Origin: Marinobacter sp. SS21
GTDB lineage: Bacteria; Pseudomonadota; Gammaproteobacteria; Pseudomonadales; Oleiphilaceae
Length of the DNA: 64,000 bases
NCBI RefSeq assembly: GCF_028369065.1
Contig: NZ_JAQNDA010000006.1
Span: forward strand, 62,001-126,000
Direction: 5' to 3'
Positions 19,582 to 30,341 of the stretch are shown in pieces. Position 1 is the stretch's first letter; each line of letters opens with the position of its first letter. The notes beneath the pieces are model-generated. The model had not been told where the DNA came from, made no database searches, and saw only the letters and a list, made by a program, of their open reading frames with translations. The position numbers and the translations under genes were made by a program.

Positions 19582-19595
<14 letters not shown>
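18783..19595 (-). CDS. znuB: Zinc ABC transporter permease ZnuB
   Basis: About 270 residues with seven or eight hydrophobic helices typical of the ABC-3 metal permeases ([33 protein letters not shown] at the N-terminus). It forms the membrane channel for zinc delivered by a periplasmic ZnuA. The ATG at 19595 overlaps the end of znuC by 14 bases, so translation is coupled. It is the last gene of zur-znuC-znuB. Confidence 0.93.
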
Positions 19596-20359
<764 letters not shown>

Positions 20360-20367
<8 letters not shown>

Positions 20368-20839
20368 GGCGGCAATTGGGGCACTGGCCCGCGATCTCGA
20401 TGGTGGTTTCTTCGGGGGTGAACGCCTGCGCCGCCGCGGCCTCACGGACCGCGTCGGCCACGCTCGGTGCGGCCAGTTCGAGGGCATTGCGGCAACTGCG
20501 GCAGATCAGGAACACGCTGGTGTGATGTTCGCCGGCGTGGGTGCAACCGATGAAGGCGTTGAGTGAGGCGATGCGATGCACCAGTCCGTATTGCAACAGA
20601 AAATCGAGCGCCCGGTACACCGTGGGCGGTGCCGCATTGTGGCCATCTTCAGCCAGGGCGGCGAGCACATCGTAGGCCCCGAGTGGCTTGTGGGATTGCC
20701 AGATCAGCTCCAGCACCCGCTCCCGGGTGGGGGTCAGGCGGGCGTTCTGCGCCTTGCAGACGGCGCGGGCGCCGGCCAGTGCCTGCTGGACGCAGGCCGC
20801 ATGGTTATGGGGGCGGTAGGGCAATGCCTTGCTGGACAT
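20360..20839 (-). CDS. zur: Zinc uptake regulator Zur (Fur family)
   Basis: 159 residues of the Fur fold. The winged helix includes LTPTRERVLELIWQSHKPLGAYDVL and PPTVYRALDFLLQYGLVHRI; metal motifs include HHTSVFLICRSC and a C-terminal CPNC. It represses zinc uptake genes when zinc is plentiful. The start at 20839 was chosen over a longer frame because the longer one runs through the operator. It overlaps znuC, so it regulates its own operon. Confidence 0.92.
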
Positions 20840-20864
20840 GTGGCCATGGTCACGGTGAAAATTT

Positions 20865-20882
20865 GCAACATTATAACATTCG
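20865..20882 (-). promoter_or_regulatory. Candidate Zur box
   Basis: On the minus strand the AT-rich sequence GAATGTTATAATGTTGC lies 26-44 bases before the zur start. It matches the left half of the gammaproteobacterial Zur consensus (GAAATGTTATA) well and the right half poorly, and contains a possible -10 TATAAT. Confidence 0.6.
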
Positions 20883-20894
20883 CCCGGGCGGGCG

Positions 20895-21368
20895 TCACCG
20901 TGCTCTGTCAGTGCCGGCTTCCAGGGCCAGCGACTCCAGGTACTCAAGATCGGGAATGCAGGCGGTTTCGCCTTCGACGTCCACCAGCATCAGGTCGGCG
21001 GGGCCGGTTTCGCCCTCGAAGCGGCGAATTTGCTCTTCGGCCAACCGGGTCTGGCTGGGGATGCCCTGGGTCAGCAGCGCCAGAAACGGCAACTCGTTGT
21101 GGTGTTGGCCAATGCTGTTCAACACCGCGATGCGGCCGCGATTGGCGGCCGGGGCGGCGGCGCTGCCATTGGCGGCGTCGTAAGAGATGACCGGGAGCTG
21201 CAGGCCGCGCCAGTTGAGATCGCCGACCAGCCACGCGGGTGCCTCGGTCCGGGGTTCCACGGCGGCGCGGTCGACGATTTCCGCCACCGAAACGTTGGGT
21301 AACAGCAGGTGGCGATCGTGCATCGGGATCAGCACGCAGGGCAGGAGTTGGCTGCTCTCATTCATCAT
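20895..21368 (-). CDS. chpC: ChpC, CheW-like protein of the Chp chemosensory system
   Basis: 157 residues forming one CheW-like domain (LLLPNVSVAEIVDRA..., WRGLQLPVISYD). In Pseudomonas, ChpC is an accessory coupling protein of the pilus chemosensory cluster. The gene starts with two ATG codons (21368 and 21365). It lies eight bases after chpB, ending the pilG-chpC operon just before zur. Confidence 0.88.
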   Translation of the reverse strand: MMNESSQLLPCVLIPMHDRHLLLPNVSVAEIVDRAAVEPRTEAPAWLVGDLNWRGLQLPVISYDAANGSAAAPAANRGRIAVLNSIGQHHNELPFLALLTQGIPSQTRLAEEQIRRFEGETGPADLMLVDVEGETACIPDLEYLESLALEAGTDRAR

Positions 21369-21376
21369 TCGGTTCC

Positions 21377-22429
21377 TCAGGCAGGATTCCGTTGCTGACG
21401 GTTCTTCAGCAAACAGGATTCCTCGATGGTTTTGACAAGTTCGCTGGCCAATTGCCGTGGCGTGCCGGTGAAGCTGACGCAGCCGGTCTTGGCCACCGAG
21501 TCCGGCATCGAGCTGTTGGCGCAGCTGGCGCTGTCCTGAACCCAGATTCGGCTGCCATAGGCCCGTAACAGCGGCGCGGCGATGGCGCCGTCATTGCCCA
21601 TGCCGGAAAACAGGATGGCGTGGCTGCGAGCCCCGTAGTGCTCGCCGACGTTCAGCAGCACCTGGTCGATGGAGGGGCCATAAGGCCCCGGCCAGGGGTT
21701 GGCCTGTTCCTCCAGAGCACCGTCTTTGGCCAGGGTCCATTCGTGCTCCACCGGCAGCAACACCACGTCACCGTTGGCCACCTGCAGTCCGGGGGTGGCG
21801 TGCCGGAGCTGGTAATGGGCGTGCCGGCCCAGTACCCGGGTCAGTACATCGGTGAAATTGCCGTCGATGTGCTGAGCGTAGATGAAGCCCACGGGCAGGC
21901 CGGGCGGCAGGTGGTCGAGAAACTCCTTCACCGCCGCGGGTCCGCCCAGCGATGCGCCCAGAATCCAGACCTCATCGGCGGGCGCGTCCGGTGCCGCTGG
22001 CGGAATCCAGCGCGGCAGGCCGGGAGCGGCGTCGGCCTCCGGCAGTCGTACCGCCAACTGTTCCAGGTCGGCTTCGGTGTCCAGTTCTTCGAGCACACCC
22101 AGGTGGCGTTCCAACTTGTCCTGCAGCCGCCGTTCCCAGCGGATGTAGTCGGTGCTGCCGGGCTTGGGGGCGCTATCGAGCCCGAACAGTACCGGTGCGT
22201 CGGTGCCTTCGAGCAGGTGTTCAAACAGCGCCGCCTGATCGGTTTCGTCCTGCAGGGTGACTAGCCAGAGTCGGGCTTCGGGTAGTTGCCGGTAGCCCAG
22301 TAGGCGCTCCGGATCACCGCTAAAGCAGCCTTCCAGCCCGAATCGGGCGATGGCCTCCTGCAACCGGTGACGCTGCAGGACATCGTCAGACACGATACCG
22401 ACCGATGGCCGCCCCGTTGTTGCCGGCAT
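21377..22429 (-). CDS. chpB: ChpB, CheB-type protein-glutamate methylesterase
   Basis: 350 residues. The C-terminal methylesterase domain (about 150-340) shows the catalytic triad: Ser in WILGASLGGPAAV, His in YAQHIDGNF and Asp in FSGMGNDGA. The N-terminal half resembles a receiver without the usual phosphorylated Asp motif, as in ChpB of Pseudomonas. It should demethylate PilJ, opposing PilK. The start overlaps the chpA stop by one base. Confidence 0.9.
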   Translation of the reverse strand: MPATTGRPSVGIVSDDVLQRHRLQEAIARFGLEGCFSGDPERLLGYRQLPEARLWLVTLQDETDQAALFEHLLEGTDAPVLFGLDSAPKPGSTDYIRWERRLQDKLERHLGVLEELDTEADLEQLAVRLPEADAAPGLPRWIPPAAPDAPADEVWILGASLGGPAAVKEFLDHLPPGLPVGFIYAQHIDGNFTDVLTRVLGRHAHYQLRHATPGLQVANGDVVLLPVEHEWTLAKDGALEEQANPWPGPYGPSIDQVLLNVGEHYGARSHAILFSGMGNDGAIAAPLLRAYGSRIWVQDSASCANSSMPDSVAKTGCVSFTGTPRQLASELVKTIEESCLLKNRQQRNPA

Positions 22430-25400
22430 CAGCGATTACCGGCTAACCGTTCAATGGTGGCCAACAATTGCGACTCCTGGAACGGCTTGCCCAGATACTC
22501 GTTGACGCCGATGGACAGCGCCCGCTCGCGGTGCTTCTGACCGGTCCGCGAGGTGATCATGCAAATGGGGGTGTCCCTCAGGCTGCTGTCGTGGCGCACG
22601 AAACTGGCCACTTCGAAGCCATCCATTCGTGGCATCTCGATGTCCAGCAGGATGACGTCCGGGCGGTGATCCTGCAATTGCGCCACGGCGTCGAGGCCGT
22701 CTTTGGCGGTCACCACTTCCATGCCGTTGCGTTCCAGCAGGCGGGAGGTGACCTTGCGCACGGTGACTGAGTCGTCCACCACCATCACCACGGTGGGACG
22801 GGCCTCCCGGCGCAAGGTCTCCTGGCTGCTGGCCTGGTCGGCCAGGCGCTGGCGTTCGGACAGGATGTCGGACCGGATCATCGCCGGCAGGTCAAGAATC
22901 ACCACCACGTTACCATCACCCAGGATGGTGGCGCCGGAGACGCCGCGAACCGAGCTGAACTGGGGGCCGAGGGATTTCACCACGATTTCGCGGCTGCCCA
23001 TCAGGCTGTCCACTTGCAGCGCCATGGGCTGCTCGGAGCCCCGGACCAGAATGACCGGTAGCGGCAGTGCCTGGCCCTGGAGCTTGGGATGATGATCGCT
23101 GTGCAACAGGCTGCCCAGGTACTGCAGCCGGTATTGCTGGCCGGCGTACTCATACAACGGCGCATCCGGCTGGTAGTACTCCTCCAGCTCGTAGGTGCTG
23201 ACCCGCACGATGCCCTCAATGGTGTTCAGCGGGATGGCGTAGAAGTCTTCGCCGGTGGACACCATCAGCGCCCGGTTGACCGACACCGTGAACGGCAGCC
23301 GCAGCGTGAACGTGGTGCCGTGGCCCAGGGTCGAATCGATATCCAGGCTGCCACCGAGCTGTTTGATTTCGCTGGCCACCACGTCCATGCCGACACCACG
23401 ACCGGAGATCTGGGTGACCTGCTGGGCAGTGGAGAAGCCGGGCTGGAGGATGAACTGCAGCACTTCGCGATCACTGAGTTCCTCGTCCTCGCGCAGCATG
23501 CCCTGGCGAATGGCCTTGTCGCGGATGACCTGTGACGGAATGCCGGCGCCGTCATCCATCATCCGCAGTACCACGTCGCCCCCTTCCCGGGTCAGTGACA
23601 GCGTCACCTCACCGGTTTCCGGCTTGCCGGATTGGCGGCGAACCTCGGGCTGTTCGATGCCGTGATCGAGGGCGTTGCGCAACATGTGTTCGAGCGGCGC
23701 GATCATCCGTTCCAGAATGTTGCGATCCATCTCGCCTTCCGGGTTACGGACGTCGAAGTCCACCTTCTTGCCCAGTTCGCCGCTGATCTGACGGACGATC
23801 CTTCGCAGCCTCGGCACCATGGAGGCGAATGGAATCATCCGGGTTTTCATCAGCCCCTCTTGCAGCTCGGTGTTGATCCGGGATTGCTGCACCAACAGGG
23901 TCTCGGTATCCCGCACCCGGTCCGTCAGGGTCTCCCGCAAGTCGGCAAGATCCGAGGCGGATTCGCCCAGGGCGCGCGACAGCTGCTGGATCGAGGAGTA
24001 ACGGTCCATCTCCAGGGGGTCGAAATCTTCGCCGTAATCGGGGCCATGCTCGCGTTCGGCACGGAACAGAATCTGGGCTTCGGTTTCGATGTCCATGCGC
24101 CGCAGCTGTTCCCGCAAACGCTCGATGGTGGCCGCCATCTCCTCAAGGGTGTGGCCGAAGTCGCTGCTCTGCTGCTCCAGGCGGCCGCGGGTGATACTGG
24201 TTTCGCCGGCCAGGTTCACCAGCTCATCCAGCAGCGGCGCGCTGACTCGAATCGACTCCTGGGTGGGCGTCCGTCCGGCGCCGGCCTTCTTGCTCGCCGG
24301 TTTGGCTTGGTCGGCCTTGGGCGGCACGGATTCGGGCGGCACCGAGGGTGTCGGTGCCGACGGTTCCGGTTTGCTCACCGGGGCGGCCACCGTTGGCTCC
24401 GCGGGCGCAGCCTGCGGTGTCGGCGGTTGTGCCGGCGCGGCCGTCTCGGTGCTGGCCTCGAATTGCTGGCGCACGGTGGCGACGCTGGTCACCAGGGTGT
24501 CGTAGTCGGCGGTGATGGCTTGCCAGGCGGCCTCGTCCGGGGCATTGCCACCGAGATCGATGAGCCGGGTTTCGAGGCCATGGGCCTGGTCACCCAGGGC
24601 GGTCAGCTGTGACAGCCGAGCGCCGCCCTTGAGGGTGTGCAGGGCGCGTTGGGCTTCCCGGTTGAAAGGGTGGTTGTCCGGTTCCTTGCGCCAGTCTGCG
24701 AGCAACTGTTCGAGCTGATCCAGCAGTTCCCGGGCTTCTTCCAGGAAAATTTCGATCACCTCGGCGTCCACCGGTTCGGCGCTGGGCTCGTGGTCGTCCA
24801 CGACCTCGCCCGGGGCTGCTTTGGTGATCTGGCTGAACTCCTCGATCAACGCCGAGGCCGGGCTCAGTGGTTCGCCGGTTTCCAGGGTGCTCAGCATGCG
24901 CTGTACCGCCTGGCTGGCCTGATCACTCAGCTTGAGCACCTGCTGCTGCATGGGGCTGCCGGCGATGAGGCGATCCAGGGCGGTAATCCAGGCGTCCGCC
25001 AGGTCGGCGACGGCATCGACGTCGGCCAGGCGAGCGCCGCCCTTGAGGGTGTGCAGCTCCTGCTGCAGCTGGGTGATACCCGCCAGTTCCTCCGGGTCTT
25101 CCCGCCACTGCGCCAGGCACTCCTCGATGGCCTCATGGATTTCCAGACCCTCGTCGAGGAAGATGCCAATCAGATCCTCGGTGATGGGGGCTGCGGCCGG
25201 TTCCTCGGGGTGGGCTGGCGCCTCTGCGCCGGCCGGTGCGGTGAGAGCGGCCTTGACCTCCGCCACCAGCTCGTCTGCCGCTGGGCAGGGCTTCTGGGTG
25301 GCCACTTGCTCGACCATCTGTGCCAGCCGGTCATGGCAGCCAAACAGCAGGTTGATCATGGCCGGGGAGGCCGCCAGCTGACCTTCGGCGAGTTTCTCGA

Positions 25401-28400
25401 ACAGGTCTTCCAGCACGTGGGTGAGATCGCCTATGGCGTCAACACCCGCCATGCGTGCGCCCCCCTTGAGGGTGTGCACGTCACGCTGGAGTTCGGCGGC
25501 AATCTCGCGGTTGTCCGGCGCTTCGCTCCAGGTGTGCAGCGAACTGCCGGTAGAGTTGATCAGGTCGTAGGCTTCTTCGAGGAAAATGCCCACCAGTTCC
25601 GGGTCCAGGTCGGCCAGCTCCAGGGCGTGAACGGCCGGTTCGCTGGCTGCGACCCTGGGCTCGGTTTCGGTCTCAGGTTCCGCCGCGGTTTCAGCCTCAG
25701 GGACGATGGCGCCAGTGTCGCTGTCGGCGCTGGCTTCAACCTCGGGTTCGGACTCGTCGGGAGCTGACTCGAACGCGGGTGCGTCAACAAGTGCCGCCTG
25801 CAGCGCCTGCACCATCTCGGGCACGGCCAGGCACTCACCGGTATCGGCAATGCTCTCGATCATGGCGGCGAGCTGGTCGTGGGCCTGCAGTGCCAAGTCG
25901 GTGCGGGCACCGGTAGCGGCCAGCCGGCCATCGGCGATGCGTTCGAACAGGGTTTCCATCTCATGGGCAATGTCGGCCACCGGCGCAATCTCCGCCATGC
26001 GGGCGCCACCCTTGAGGGTGTGCAGCTCCCGCTGCAGCTCCTTGACCAGATCTGGTTGGTTCGGATTTTCCTGCCACTGGTGGAGCTGTTCGGCGGTGGT
26101 GTTGATGATCTCGCCGGCCTCCTCCAGGAAGATCTCCGCCAGCTCGGGATCCAGCGCCTCGGTGCTGACACTGGCGGGCTCCCGGTCCGGTCCACTGGGG
26201 GCGACTTGTTCCGCCGGTGTTGGCTGATGGACTTCGGTCACCGGCCGGCTGCCGCTGGCCGCTGCGGCATAGGCTTGAATCTCGCCGATCAGATCCGGTG
26301 CGGGCCGTAAGGGGTGCTGTTGTTCGAGGGATTCGACCATGCTCACGAGCCGGTCGTGACAGCGGAACAGCAGGTCTGACAAGGGCTCGGTGATGGCCAG
26401 GCGCTGCTCGCTGAGGCCTTCGAGTAAGGTTTCCAGTTCATGGGCGAGGTCACCGAGGGCGCCGAAGTCCGCCAGCCGTGCGCCGCCCTTGAGGGTGTGC
26501 AGATCCCGCTGCAGCAATCGCAGCAGGTCGGTATTGTCTGGCGTCTCGCTCCAGCTCTGCAGGGCCTCGACGGTGCTGTCGATCAGTTCCCGGGCTTCCT
26601 CCAGGAAGATGTCCACCAGCGCCTGATCGTCGTCTTCGTGCTCGGCCTCGGACACCTCCGCCACCGGCAGCTCCGTCTCCGGCTCCTGGTCGCCGGCGAG
26701 CTCCTGATCGAGACTGAAATCGATGACCTCGAGATCGCCGCTGAACTCCTCGCTGAAGGCATCGGGCCGTGGCACTGCGGCGTAGCGTTCGGCCAGCGCC
26801 TGCAGCTGTTGGATCACGGCCTCGTCAGCGGCTGTGGACAGGCCGGCGGCAATCTGATCCATCATGTTGATCAGGTGCTCATGGCCGGCCTTGGCAGTGC
26901 TAAAGGTGTCGTGGTCGGGATCCGCGCCGCTGCTCCGGATGGCGTCGTAGAGCTCAACCAGCTCGGCGGCCAGCTCGGCAACGTCCGGCAGCCCGGCTTG
27001 TTGCGCGCCGTCGTTGAGCTGCTGGAGTTCCGGCACCAGGGTATCGAGTTGCTCCCGTTGTGACGGTTGCTGAGCCCAGCGATCGAGGATCTGCTCGGCA
27101 TCGAGCAGAGTGTCCAGCCCGCTGTTGAGAAACAGTTGCACCAGCTGCGGGTCGGTTTGCGGTTTGGCCGCGCTGGAAGCCGTGCCGGCGCGGTTGCCGA
27201 GGGTCCGTGCCGCCAGCGTGGCCAGGCGTTCGAGAAACTGGTCAGTGCCGGCCAGGTCGGCTTGCGGGTTTTCGCGTATCTGGCCCAGCCCCTGGGAGAC
27301 GAACCCGCAGGCGTCGCGAATCAGACCGAGGGCGTCCTGATCGGCACGCAGGCCGACGGCCCGGGCATCCTTGACGTAGTGCTCCAGCGGTGCGATGACC
27401 TTGGCAATGGGGTCGATGGACGCCGTGTGGGCGCTGCCCTTGAGGGTGTGCAAGGCGCGGGAGACATCGTCGGTGTAGGCCACCGAGGTCTTGTCGCTGG
27501 CGTGACGGAGGTAGGTTTCGAGGGTTTGCAGGTGAGTTTCGGTTTCGCTCTCGAAAATGTCCAGCAACACTGGGTCCACCAGCTCGTCCCCGGCCAGCGA
27601 ATCGGTCGCCAGTTCCGGCTCGACATCGGCCTTGAGCATGGTGGCGGCATCGGGAATCTCGCCATTGGCGAGCGCGTTGGCGCGAGCCTCAAGAGCTGCG
27701 GTGTCGAGGCTCGACGGCTGTCGCTGCTGAAAATCGTTGACCAGCGCCGGCAGTACGCCGGTGACGTCGTCCAGCAGTGCCGCGACGTCGTCGTTCATCA
27801 GGATGGTGCCGTCGATCACCCGGTTGAGCATGTTCTCGATGGCCCAGGCCAGCTCCCCGATCACCTCTGCGCCCACCATCCGGCCGCTGCCCTTGAGGGT
27901 GTGGAAGGCGCGCCGTACTTCGGTCAGCGCGCTGCGATCGTCATGCTGGCGAAGCAGCATGGGCAAGTATCCACGGATGGTGTCGAGGACCTCACCGGCT
28001 TCCTCGACGAAGATTTCCAGAATCTCGTCGTCGATCAGATCGTCAAGCTCGTCATCCATCGCTGCCGTTTCGCTGGCGGCGACGGCGTCCGCCTGCATGG
28101 ACGTGTCGGGTTCGGCGTCGGCGCTGGCCGCTTCGCCGGTCACCTTGCTGGTGGTGGCCAGAGCTTCGGCCCGGGCAACCAGTTCGTCCACCGGGCTGTC
28201 GGCAACACCCTGGCGAAAGTCCCCTATCAGCTCGGGAATGCGTAAGTTGCTCGCATCCACCAGCGCAAAGATGTCGTCATTGAGTTTGACGGTTTGATCG
28301 ATGACCCGGTTGAGCAGGTTCTCCACCGCCCAGGCCAGCTCGCCCAGGCTGCTGGCGCCGACCAGACGGCCACTGCCCTTGAGGGTGTGGAAGGCACGGC

Positions 28401-30330
28401 GCACTTCGGTGAGCGCCTCGTGATCGTCGTGCTGGTGCTGCAGCCGGGGGTAGTAGTCGTGAATGGTCTGCAGGACCTCTTCGGCTTCTTCGATGAAGAT
28501 GTCGAGAATTTCGTCGTCCAGCAGCTCGGCATCGGAAACCTTGGTGGCGGTATCCTGGGGCGCCAGGGACGAGCTGGCCGGGGCCGTTGCGTCAGCGGCG
28601 GTATCGTCGGAGGCCGACCAGGTCGGTTCGGCGCCGGCCGGAAAGCCCAGGTTCGCCAGGCTGTCGGTGGCAACCTGGAGAATGCTGTCACTGCTGCCGG
28701 AGTCTTCCGCCAGCCGTTCCAGGTAATACTCGATGCTGGTGATGGCATCGGCCAGGGCGTCCAGTTGCTTCCAGTCCGGGACTTGTTGAGCGTCCAGCAG
28801 GACTTCGGAGATGTATCGTTCGGCAGCGGTCAGCAGGGCGGCCACCCGCTCCAGCGGCACCAGGCTGAGGCCACCGCAGATGCTGTGCAACAGGCCGGGT
28901 ACATGCTCAATTTCGCGCTGGTCCCACTGCGAGGCGATGAAATTGACGATGGCGGTCTTGACCTGTTCAAGGGTATTGCGGGATTCCCTCAGCAGGGCAC
29001 TGTTGGCCTGGCTCAGCTCCTGGCTGCTGAAGTCAGGGCCTGCGGGGGGCTCGCCGCTGGTGGACGGTTGCCGCTGATCGTTCTCCAGTCCGGCCAGGCT
29101 GGCTTCCACGTAGAGCAGGGCGCCGGCAATATCCATCAACGTGCCGTCATCCACCGCCTCGGCCTGACGGCTGAGTTTGCCCACCAGTTCGATCTGTTCG
29201 GTCACCACCTGACGCGGTATGCCCAGGCCCAGCACGGCGAGGGTGTTGGCAACCTGGCGCAGGCCCGGTAGCAGCTCCTCGAGTTCGTCGTTCTGGCGGA
29301 ATTCCGCCCGCACAAACAGGTCGAGCTGATCCTTGAGCTTGGCCAGCTCTTCGTTCAGTGCCGCCACCACGGACTGAATGGCTTCTTTGCCCGGTCCGGC
29401 CACGCGGCTGCGGGCCTCCGACACGTCGGCATCCGAGGGCAGCGCCTGGTCCAGTTTATACAGGGTTCGCAATTCCCGCACATAGGGGCTGTCCAGGTCC
29501 CGGGCCCTGGCCACGTAGTACAGCAAATGCTTGAAGAGGGCTTCGGGGATGTCCTGCTGCAGGATGTCAACGTGCTCGTCGATCAGCCGGCGCAATTCGC
29601 TGTCGAGATTGCGCAGGATCGACTTGACCGCGGTGTTTACCGGGTTGTCGCCACTTTGCAGCGACTCCACAAACCCGCCCGCGGCGCGCCAGAACTGCTC
29701 CCGGGGCGTGCCCTGACACAGCTTGATCAGGCGTAGCACCACCTTCTGCAGGTAGTCGAAGTGGGCCCGCAGGTCGTCTTCCCGGACGATGCCGGCGAGG
29801 GCAAACTGGTACATCTGACGCAGCTTGCGCAGGTGACCGAGCACCTTGGGGTCCTGGAGTCGTTGCGAAGCGGCGGGGGTCGGTGAGATCTGGGCTGACG
29901 TCAGGTCGGGCTTGAACACGGAAGTGTCGGACAGCAGCGATTCCCCGCGGGCGGCCCGCAAGTCGTTGAGCAGCGGCAGCAATACCAGCGGGAAGTCGTC
30001 CTTGCTGGTGCCCAGGTGCTCCAGGTACTGGGGCAGCTGCAGTATGGCCTGCATCAGCACTTCGATGGCGTCGTCGGTGTTGGCGACGGACTCGTTGAGC
30101 AGCGCCTGGGTGAGCTTCTCCATCTCTTCGGTGAGCAGGGCTGCACCGTAGAGTTCGACCATCTGCAGGGTGCCGTGGATCTGGTGGAGATAGTTCAGGC
30201 AGAAGCGCAGGCGGGCGCTGTCGTCGCGATTCTCGACATACGCCTCCAGTGCCTGCTGACCCTGAATCAGCGTGTCTTGTATTTCTCCGCGCACCCAGTC
30301 CAGGGCGATACTGTCATGGTGATTGCCCAT
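22429..30330 (-). CDS. chpA: ChpA, giant hybrid CheA-type kinase with Hpt array
   Basis: 2633 residues, the largest gene here. Eight canonical Hpt modules carry the phosphorylatable His in HTLKGS/G at about residues 648, 810, 961, 1278, 1437, 1619, 1760 and 1898. Two atypical N-terminal modules have His at about 49 (LHQIHGTLQM) and 482 (LHSICGGLSL), and one degenerate module has Gln in the His position near 1103. Dimerisation, ATPase (NALDHGIE near 2220, DDGAGI, GRGVGMDVV), CheW-like and receiver domains follow; the receiver Asp is near 2563 (LLDIEMPRMDG). It phosphorylates PilG and PilH in twitching control. Start ATG 30330 has a GGAG site; a GTG lies two codons upstream. Confidence 0.95.
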   Translation of the reverse strand: MGNHHDSIALDWVRGEIQDTLIQGQQALEAYVENRDDSARLRFCLNYLHQIHGTLQMVELYGAALLTEEMEKLTQALLNESVANTDDAIEVLMQAILQLPQYLEHLGTSKDDFPLVLLPLLNDLRAARGESLLSDTSVFKPDLTSAQISPTPAASQRLQDPKVLGHLRKLRQMYQFALAGIVREDDLRAHFDYLQKVVLRLIKLCQGTPREQFWRAAGGFVESLQSGDNPVNTAVKSILRNLDSELRRLIDEHVDILQQDIPEALFKHLLYYVARARDLDSPYVRELRTLYKLDQALPSDADVSEARSRVAGPGKEAIQSVVAALNEELAKLKDQLDLFVRAEFRQNDELEELLPGLRQVANTLAVLGLGIPRQVVTEQIELVGKLSRQAEAVDDGTLMDIAGALLYVEASLAGLENDQRQPSTSGEPPAGPDFSSQELSQANSALLRESRNTLEQVKTAIVNFIASQWDQREIEHVPGLLHSICGGLSLVPLERVAALLTAAERYISEVLLDAQQVPDWKQLDALADAITSIEYYLERLAEDSGSSDSILQVATDSLANLGFPAGAEPTWSASDDTAADATAPASSSLAPQDTATKVSDAELLDDEILDIFIEEAEEVLQTIHDYYPRLQHQHDDHEALTEVRRAFHTLKGSGRLVGASSLGELAWAVENLLNRVIDQTVKLNDDIFALVDASNLRIPELIGDFRQGVADSPVDELVARAEALATTSKVTGEAASADAEPDTSMQADAVAASETAAMDDELDDLIDDEILEIFVEEAGEVLDTIRGYLPMLLRQHDDRSALTEVRRAFHTLKGSGRMVGAEVIGELAWAIENMLNRVIDGTILMNDDVAALLDDVTGVLPALVNDFQQRQPSSLDTAALEARANALANGEIPDAATMLKADVEPELATDSLAGDELVDPVLLDIFESETETHLQTLETYLRHASDKTSVAYTDDVSRALHTLKGSAHTASIDPIAKVIAPLEHYVKDARAVGLRADQDALGLIRDACGFVSQGLGQIRENPQADLAGTDQFLERLATLAARTLGNRAGTASSAAKPQTDPQLVQLFLNSGLDTLLDAEQILDRWAQQPSQREQLDTLVPELQQLNDGAQQAGLPDVAELAAELVELYDAIRSSGADPDHDTFSTAKAGHEHLINMMDQIAAGLSTAADEAVIQQLQALAERYAAVPRPDAFSEEFSGDLEVIDFSLDQELAGDQEPETELPVAEVSEAEHEDDDQALVDIFLEEARELIDSTVEALQSWSETPDNTDLLRLLQRDLHTLKGGARLADFGALGDLAHELETLLEGLSEQRLAITEPLSDLLFRCHDRLVSMVESLEQQHPLRPAPDLIGEIQAYAAAASGSRPVTEVHQPTPAEQVAPSGPDREPASVSTEALDPELAEIFLEEAGEIINTTAEQLHQWQENPNQPDLVKELQRELHTLKGGARMAEIAPVADIAHEMETLFERIADGRLAATGARTDLALQAHDQLAAMIESIADTGECLAVPEMVQALQAALVDAPAFESAPDESEPEVEASADSDTGAIVPEAETAAEPETETEPRVAASEPAVHALELADLDPELVGIFLEEAYDLINSTGSSLHTWSEAPDNREIAAELQRDVHTLKGGARMAGVDAIGDLTHVLEDLFEKLAEGQLAASPAMINLLFGCHDRLAQMVEQVATQKPCPAADELVAEVKAALTAPAGAEAPAHPEEPAAAPITEDLIGIFLDEGLEIHEAIEECLAQWREDPEELAGITQLQQELHTLKGGARLADVDAVADLADAWITALDRLIAGSPMQQQVLKLSDQASQAVQRMLSTLETGEPLSPASALIEEFSQITKAAPGEVVDDHEPSAEPVDAEVIEIFLEEARELLDQLEQLLADWRKEPDNHPFNREAQRALHTLKGGARLSQLTALGDQAHGLETRLIDLGGNAPDEAAWQAITADYDTLVTSVATVRQQFEASTETAAPAQPPTPQAAPAEPTVAAPVSKPEPSAPTPSVPPESVPPKADQAKPASKKAGAGRTPTQESIRVSAPLLDELVNLAGETSITRGRLEQQSSDFGHTLEEMAATIERLREQLRRMDIETEAQILFRAEREHGPDYGEDFDPLEMDRYSSIQQLSRALGESASDLADLRETLTDRVRDTETLLVQQSRINTELQEGLMKTRMIPFASMVPRLRRIVRQISGELGKKVDFDVRNPEGEMDRNILERMIAPLEHMLRNALDHGIEQPEVRRQSGKPETGEVTLSLTREGGDVVLRMMDDGAGIPSQVIRDKAIRQGMLREDEELSDREVLQFILQPGFSTAQQVTQISGRGVGMDVVASEIKQLGGSLDIDSTLGHGTTFTLRLPFTVSVNRALMVSTGEDFYAIPLNTIEGIVRVSTYELEEYYQPDAPLYEYAGQQYRLQYLGSLLHSDHHPKLQGQALPLPVILVRGSEQPMALQVDSLMGSREIVVKSLGPQFSSVRGVSGATILGDGNVVVILDLPAMIRSDILSERQRLADQASSQETLRREARPTVVMVVDDSVTVRKVTSRLLERNGMEVVTAKDGLDAVAQLQDHRPDVILLDIEMPRMDGFEVASFVRHDSSLRDTPICMITSRTGQKHRERALSIGVNEYLGKPFQESQLLATIERLAGNR

Positions 30331-30341
30331 AACCACTCCGG

